Origin: an uncultured bacterium
Lineage (GTDB): Bacteria; Verrucomicrobiota; Lentisphaeria; Victivallales; UBA1829
NCBI GenBank assembly: GCA_900548385.1
Contig: URKJ01000005.1
Location: 80,635-144,634 of the forward strand
DNA: 64,000 bases
Direction of reading: 5' to 3'
Shown here: positions 60,113 through 64,000 of the stretch, piece after piece
Layout: every line of letters begins with the position of its first letter
Numbering within the stretch: the first letter of the stretch is position 1
Position numbers and translations under genes: made by a program
The notes under the pieces: generated by a model
Seen by the model: the letters and a program-made list of their open reading frames with translations, nothing else
What the model was told of the DNA's origin: nothing
The model's database searches: none

Positions 60113-60781
60113 ATGAAAAAATTGTTCACCTTGATTGAATTGCTGATTATAATTTTGACTATCGCAATTCTGGTTTCACTGTTGATGCCCGCTCTGAATA
60201 AGGCACGGGAAGCTGCTGCAAAGACTGCCTGCTCAAACAATCTCAAACAGATTGGTCTGGCGTTCCTGTCCTATGCTTATGACAATGACGGCAACTTTCC
60301 GCCGGACCGGGACTACGGTGTCCCGGAAAAATATTGGAGCAGTCTGGACAAGACGCACGGTTTTTTCACGCCTTATCTCGGGGAGCTGCCCTCTGCTGTA
60401 TTCTCTTTCGCCATTAACCGTCCCGGCAATAAATTCCAGTGCCGCTCTTACCGGAACAGTGATAAAAATATGTATTTTTACGGTTACAGCGCTCATTTTT
60501 TCAACCCCGGTTTGATGGGGGGGCCCAGTGTTCGGAAGATAACCAGAATCAAGAGCCCGTCCAGAACCCTGCTCGTCGGAGAAATCTCCAATAGACTCGG
60601 AACCATCACTTATTATGACCCGATGGGCGGGGAAAGCATGAGCGTCATGGATCTCCGCCATTCGGGAATGAGCGCCAATACCCTGCACTGCGACGGGCAC
60701 GTCGGCAACGCCGTTTACGGCTCTGTCCCGTGGCGTCCGGGCGGATATAGGAATCTGTACTGGTATCCCAATCCACAATAA
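60113..60781 (+). CDS. Prepilin-like H-x10-DG protein, cassette 4
   Basis: 222 aa from ATG 60113 (AAAGGCGG upstream). Start MKKLFTLIELLIIILTIAIL: Leu before the Phe, Glu at +5. Then LMPALNKAREAAAKTACSNNLKQIG and, near the end, RHSGMSANTLHCDGHVG. The open frame upstream (from 59990) would add 41 residues that would bury the pilin leader, so the internal start is preferred. 16 bp before a small secreted protein. Confidence 0.85.
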   Translation: MKKLFTLIELLIIILTIAILVSLLMPALNKAREAAAKTACSNNLKQIGLAFLSYAYDNDGNFPPDRDYGVPEKYWSSLDKTHGFFTPYLGELPSAVFSFAINRPGNKFQCRSYRNSDKNMYFYGYSAHFFNPGLMGGPSVRKITRIKSPSRTLLVGEISNRLGTITYYDPMGGESMSVMDLRHSGMSANTLHCDGHVGNAVYGSVPWRPGGYRNLYWYPNPQ

Positions 60782-60797
60782 AACACTGGAGGTCAGA

Positions 60798-61259
60798 ATG
60801 AAACTGCTGTTACTCGCTCTTGCTCTTTCCTGTGCCGCCGCAGCGGAAACGGCGGAACCCGCCGGAAAATGGAATTCCATGAACCGGAGAACCACATCGG
60901 CGGTACGGAAAAACGGTGTTCTTGAGCTGGAAATCAAAGCCGCGCAGAAATTTCACGGAGGAGCCGCTTTGACAATTCCGGAACCGGAACAGAACAAAGA
61001 TTTCGTTTTTTCTGCTGTGGTAACCGCGACGGAACCGGAAACCGCATATCTTTCCGTTAAACTCTACAAAGGGAAAAAAGAGATCAGACGGTTTATTTCG
61101 CAACAGAACGCATCCACCGGAGCAATGCCTCTTTCCATAAAATTCAATACGGGCGATGCCGACAAAATCGAACTGTTGGTCCGGACGATCCAGATTCAGG
61201 ATACGGTCGGGGCGAAAATTGCCGTCCGCGACATCGACCTGCGTCCTGCGGGAGAATGA
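60798..61259 (+). CDS. Small secreted beta-rich protein
   Basis: 153 aa, signal peptide MKLLLLALALSCAAAAE. The rest looks like one beta-sandwich (LELEIKAAQKFHGGAALTIP, FVFSAVVTATEPETAYLSVKLYKG, IAVRDIDLRPAGE), similar in strand pattern to CBM4/9 modules. No catalytic motif. GGAGG precedes the ATG. Between prepilin and beta-helix genes of cassette 4; probably a glycan-binding helper. Confidence 0.65.
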   Translation: MKLLLLALALSCAAAAETAEPAGKWNSMNRRTTSAVRKNGVLELEIKAAQKFHGGAALTIPEPEQNKDFVFSAVVTATEPETAYLSVKLYKGKKEIRRFISQQNASTGAMPLSIKFNTGDADKIELLVRTIQIQDTVGAKIAVRDIDLRPAGE

Positions 61260-61263
61260 TGCG

Positions 61264-63636
61264 ATGAAACGCTTTTTTTTCATTTTTCTGTTCTGCCCTG
61301 TCCCGCTTCTTTTCGCAGGCATCACGGTGGAACCTCTGCAGGAATCCTGCGGGATCAGCCTGACCGCCGCTCCGGGGACGGAAAAAATCACGGTTCGTTT
61401 CCGGAAAACAGATGCGGCAGACTGGCGCGAAGGCTTCCCCATGACAAAGCTGCCGTATCTGTACCCGTCCGTTTCCGGACGCGGCTGGAACAGCGGACCG
61501 CTGAAACCTCTGCATGTCGGTCCGGACGAGTGGAGAAGCATGATCGGCGAACTCCGGGAAAACACGGAATATGAACTCGAAACAAAAGAGCTGCCATCGG
61601 GAAGAACCACGAAAGTGAAATTCCGGACCCCGGCGGCGGAAATCACAGTCCGGGAGACCGTTTATCTGGATGATCTGCCGCAAGGAGAGCCGATTGTGAT
61701 CAACCGCCGGGGAAAAGCCGACGGCTGGATCCGGTACACGGTCCGCAACCCGGACTTCACCGTCACCGATCAGAACAAGGAACGGTTCGAACTGATCAAG
61801 CTGGACCGGGCAAGATATGTCATTCTGGAAAATCTGACGCTGAAAGGAGGAACATTCCACGGGATTTCCCTGGAGAACTGTTCCCATATCCGTATCGTCA
61901 ATTGCGATATATCGGGATTCAGTCGCATTGACGGTCAGAATCTGGATGGCGATGGTAAATTCTATAAAACCGCATGGGGTAAAAAACGTCCCCCATGGGG
62001 CAATGCGGGAATCAGGGCCGTACAATGCGAACACCTTCTGATTGAGCGAAACTATATTCATTCCCCCGCATCCGGTGCGAACAACTGGTTCTATTCACAC
62101 ACCTGCGGACCGATGGCGGTGTGCATTACAAATTCCCGCGGCAATACCGTCATCCGATACAACGACTTCATCGGAAGCGGACAACGCAGATGGGACGACG
62201 CTGTCGGCGGAGGCTCCAACGGCTCCCCGACCGGCGGATTCAACCGGAATGCCGATATTTACGGCAATATGTTCTTCTGCACAAACGATGACGGGATCGA
62301 AATTGATGGCGGACAGTCCAATGTGCTCGTTCATAAGAACCGCTTTGAATGCAATCTGACGGGAATCAGCGCCGCTCCGTGCATCGTGGGCCCCTCCTAC
62401 CTCTACCGCAATCTGATGATCCATCCCGGTGATGAATTCAACAACATCTCCGTTGGTATCAAGAATCTGTTCGGCGACACCGGAACGGGAACCGTCCACG
62501 CATTCAACAACATGACCTGGTCCATTGGCGGAGGTCCGCCGGTCAAACAGACTCGGCGGAACATCCGCTTCCACGGGATGAACAACATCATCTATGGAAA
62601 CGATGCCGTCGTTAATTTGAAGGTTCCCTGCATCATGGATCACAACGTGCGCTGGTATCCGGATTCCTCCGCTCTCCCATTCCGCAAAAACAGCGCGAAA
62701 GAGCTGGGAATCGAAGCGAACGGCATCTTTGAAGAACCTCTTTTCCGCGACAGGGAAAAACAGAATTACCGTCTGGATGCACATTCACCGGGAAAACACC
62801 TCGGAGTCCGCATTCCGAATTTCATCGAATTCGAGCACCCGGATGCGGGTGCGTATCCTTCTCCGGAGCTTCCCGATTTACCAGAACGTCCGCTTCCGGT
62901 CAGGTTGGATCGCCAGCAGGTCATCTTGAGCGGAAAACGGAAAACGGCGACCGTAACGGCAACGGCGGAAAAAGATTTTGACTCCCCTTTCCGCATTCGC
63001 GTCAACGACGGCGTTGAATGGTTCCGTGTCTCCCCGCAGCAGGGCAGACTCAATGCGGAAACAAAATTCACGGTAACACTCCGTCCGGAAAAAATGAATT
63101 CGGCCAAGCGTTATTGCGACGCCTTTCTGATCCGTTTTCCGAACGGACTCAGCCGTCCTGTTTCCGTTTATGCCGACATGAGGGACTCCCCGGAACTGAG
63201 GGCAAAGGAGAAGGGGGTTACGTTGGAAATCCCTGCGGAGAAGCTGGAAAATGCCGGGATTTTCTCCCCCGGACAGCCCGGCGGACTGTTGTTAGACCGG
63301 CGGGAACGGGAAACACCGCTTCTCTGGAAGTTCGAGGTTCCCGTGGATGGTGTCTATTACTTTTTCGGTCTTTGGCAGACGAACGGAATTGAACGCGGAC
63401 TCTTTGAATTCTCCGTCGATGGCGACATTCCTGACGTTCACCGGAATCCCATGATGGGCGGCAACAACAAAATCAGGAAATGGCGCCATATCCGGCGGGG
63501 TATTCCGGGAAATGACAAATACTTCGAGCTGTTCCGGCTGAAAAAGGGTCATCATGAACTCCGCATTGTTCCGAAGCGTCCGTTTCGGCTGGAGCGGTTG
63601 GGAATCACCGACACCCCGGCGATCTTCCACCGTTAA
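61264..63636 (+). CDS. Secreted right-handed beta-helix protein (pectate-lyase-like fold)
   Basis: 790 aa from the ATG at 61264 with signal peptide FFFIFLFCPVPLLFA; GGGAG lies upstream. Order: Ig/FN3-like start (about 20-125), parallel beta-helix (about 175-480) with the stacked pattern YVILENLTLKGGTFHGISLENCSH, IRIVNCDISG, NAGIRAVQCEHLLIERNYI, NTVIRYNDFIGSG, DDGIEIDGGQSNVLVHKNRF; a BACON/Ig-like part (about 545-650); and a C-terminal carbohydrate-binding-like domain. Such helices occur in pectate lyases, epimerases and PL6-type lyases; catalytic residues cannot be set safely. End gene of cassette 4. Confidence 0.75.
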   Translation: MKRFFFIFLFCPVPLLFAGITVEPLQESCGISLTAAPGTEKITVRFRKTDAADWREGFPMTKLPYLYPSVSGRGWNSGPLKPLHVGPDEWRSMIGELRENTEYELETKELPSGRTTKVKFRTPAAEITVRETVYLDDLPQGEPIVINRRGKADGWIRYTVRNPDFTVTDQNKERFELIKLDRARYVILENLTLKGGTFHGISLENCSHIRIVNCDISGFSRIDGQNLDGDGKFYKTAWGKKRPPWGNAGIRAVQCEHLLIERNYIHSPASGANNWFYSHTCGPMAVCITNSRGNTVIRYNDFIGSGQRRWDDAVGGGSNGSPTGGFNRNADIYGNMFFCTNDDGIEIDGGQSNVLVHKNRFECNLTGISAAPCIVGPSYLYRNLMIHPGDEFNNISVGIKNLFGDTGTGTVHAFNNMTWSIGGGPPVKQTRRNIRFHGMNNIIYGNDAVVNLKVPCIMDHNVRWYPDSSALPFRKNSAKELGIEANGIFEEPLFRDREKQNYRLDAHSPGKHLGVRIPNFIEFEHPDAGAYPSPELPDLPERPLPVRLDRQQVILSGKRKTATVTATAEKDFDSPFRIRVNDGVEWFRVSPQQGRLNAETKFTVTLRPEKMNSAKRYCDAFLIRFPNGLSRPVSVYADMRDSPELRAKEKGVTLEIPAEKLENAGIFSPGQPGGLLLDRRERETPLLWKFEVPVDGVYYFFGLWQTNGIERGLFEFSVDGDIPDVHRNPMMGGNNKIRKWRHIRRGIPGNDKYFELFRLKKGHHELRIVPKRPFRLERLGITDTPAIFHR

Positions 63637-64000
63637 AGTGCAGACGTCCGAGACGGGGACTTTCCTGCATCGGACCGAATCTCTCCGGGGGATCGGTCGC
63701 GGGAGTTGCCGATTATTCCGTCTTTGATACGACGATTGTTGCAGACATTGTCCGCGGCGATATTGCAAGCAGTTTCAAACATGCCTGTCAATGGAGTGCA
63801 TTGCCGGGCTCCATGCCAATGATGAAGAGCGGAGAACCGAACAGTCGGAGAGTCCGCACATGTCGCTGACCGGGATGGACGCCGCCGGGAGAACTTTAAG
63901 AATATTCCCCTAAGGAAGTGCTGCATTTCCTTATATATAATCTTCAATTAAATAAAAATCAAGAAAAAAACGGTCAGGATTTTGTTTGACGTCTTGACAT
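63637..64000. other. Gene-free end region, possibly a decayed coding remnant
   Basis: No intact gene. One forward frame from about 63651 to 63869 is open with natural-looking codons (for example GGSVAGVADYSVFDTTIVADIVRG) but has no start or RBS and matches nothing I recognise. From about 63900 the DNA becomes AT-rich, with a small hairpin (TAAGGAA and TTCCTTA) and, at the very end, TTGACA at 63994-63999, which could be the -35 of a promoter continuing beyond the window. Confidence 0.35.

Noticed and set aside
45619..60781. Calling the four FTLIELL proteins type II secretion pseudopilins or pilins
   Set aside because: No gsp or pil genes are nearby, the -1 Gly is missing, and the C-terminal motif belongs to a different large family; the secretion role is not shown.
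63633..63947. Minus strand open frame of 104 codons at the end of the window
   Set aside because: Starts in AT-rich DNA without a promoter or RBS, overlaps the 3' end of the beta-helix gene, and its sequence resembles no protein type I know.
1..64000. tRNA, rRNA, CRISPR, transposase, integrase or prophage features
   Set aside because: Looked for on both strands; no cloverleaf with a TTCRA arm, no spaced repeat array and no mobile-element protein was recognised.

Overview
The window looks like chromosomal DNA of a Lentisphaerota bacterium close to Victivallis (inference). The reasons are a very dense and varied set of secreted glycoside hydrolases, several prepilin-like proteins with an FTLIELL-type N-terminus placed inside carbohydrate operons, a TIGR04073 exosortase-associated protein, many LacI/GntR/IclR regulators, and a moderately GC-rich coding style. 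I found no rRNA, tRNA, CRISPR array, transposase or prophage gene.

Layout. 0-4.9 kb: a + strand sugar operon (carbohydrate-binding protein, clan-A glycoside hydrolase, GH130-type phosphorylase). 4.9-13.3 kb: housekeeping genes (rsmB and lnt; an ABC ATPase/permease pair; uvrA). 13.3-20.6 kb: a LacI regulator divergent from a cytosolic glycoside hydrolase, a CNNM/CorC membrane protein, and an IclR regulator leading an operon with a GH42-like protein. 20.6-26.4 kb: housekeeping and metabolism (small membrane protein, ispE, a Gfo/Idh/MocA oxidoreductase, a TIGR04073 protein, then queF-argJ-argB on the + strand). 26.4-33.8 kb: a six-gene membrane complex of the group-4 hydrogenase / complex I type. 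Its large subunit lacks the NiFe cysteines, so it fits an Ehr (energy-converting hydrogenase-related) complex rather than a hydrogenase. A PAS/GAF membrane sensor without an output domain lies just upstream. 36.6-42.6 kb: a deacetylase/formyltransferase pair, then a + strand operon with a CWB2-like exported protein, an ABC-2 permease, a CE2-like SGNH esterase, a D-2-hydroxyacid dehydrogenase, ThiS and ThiF.

42.6-63.6 kb is the most interesting part. Four consecutive transcription units share one plan: transcription regulator, then a prepilin-like H-x9-DG protein, then one or two large secreted carbohydrate-active enzymes. The units are LacI-prepilin-GH5-GH5; GntR/LacI hybrid-prepilin-GH2; GntR/LacI hybrid-prepilin-PL26-like; and, divergently, a promoter and inverted repeat with only a short regulator-like N-terminus, then prepilin, a small secreted protein and a beta-helix protein. 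The first three start at a strong sigma70-type promoter overlapped or flanked by a palindrome, and the fourth keeps that promoter architecture. All four prepilin-like proteins lack the glycine normally found just before the prepilin cleavage site. The plan suggests self-contained, substrate-specific cassettes in which the pilin-like protein helps display or export the paired enzyme. That role is inference; the gene order is directly visible.

The last 364 bases hold no convincing gene.
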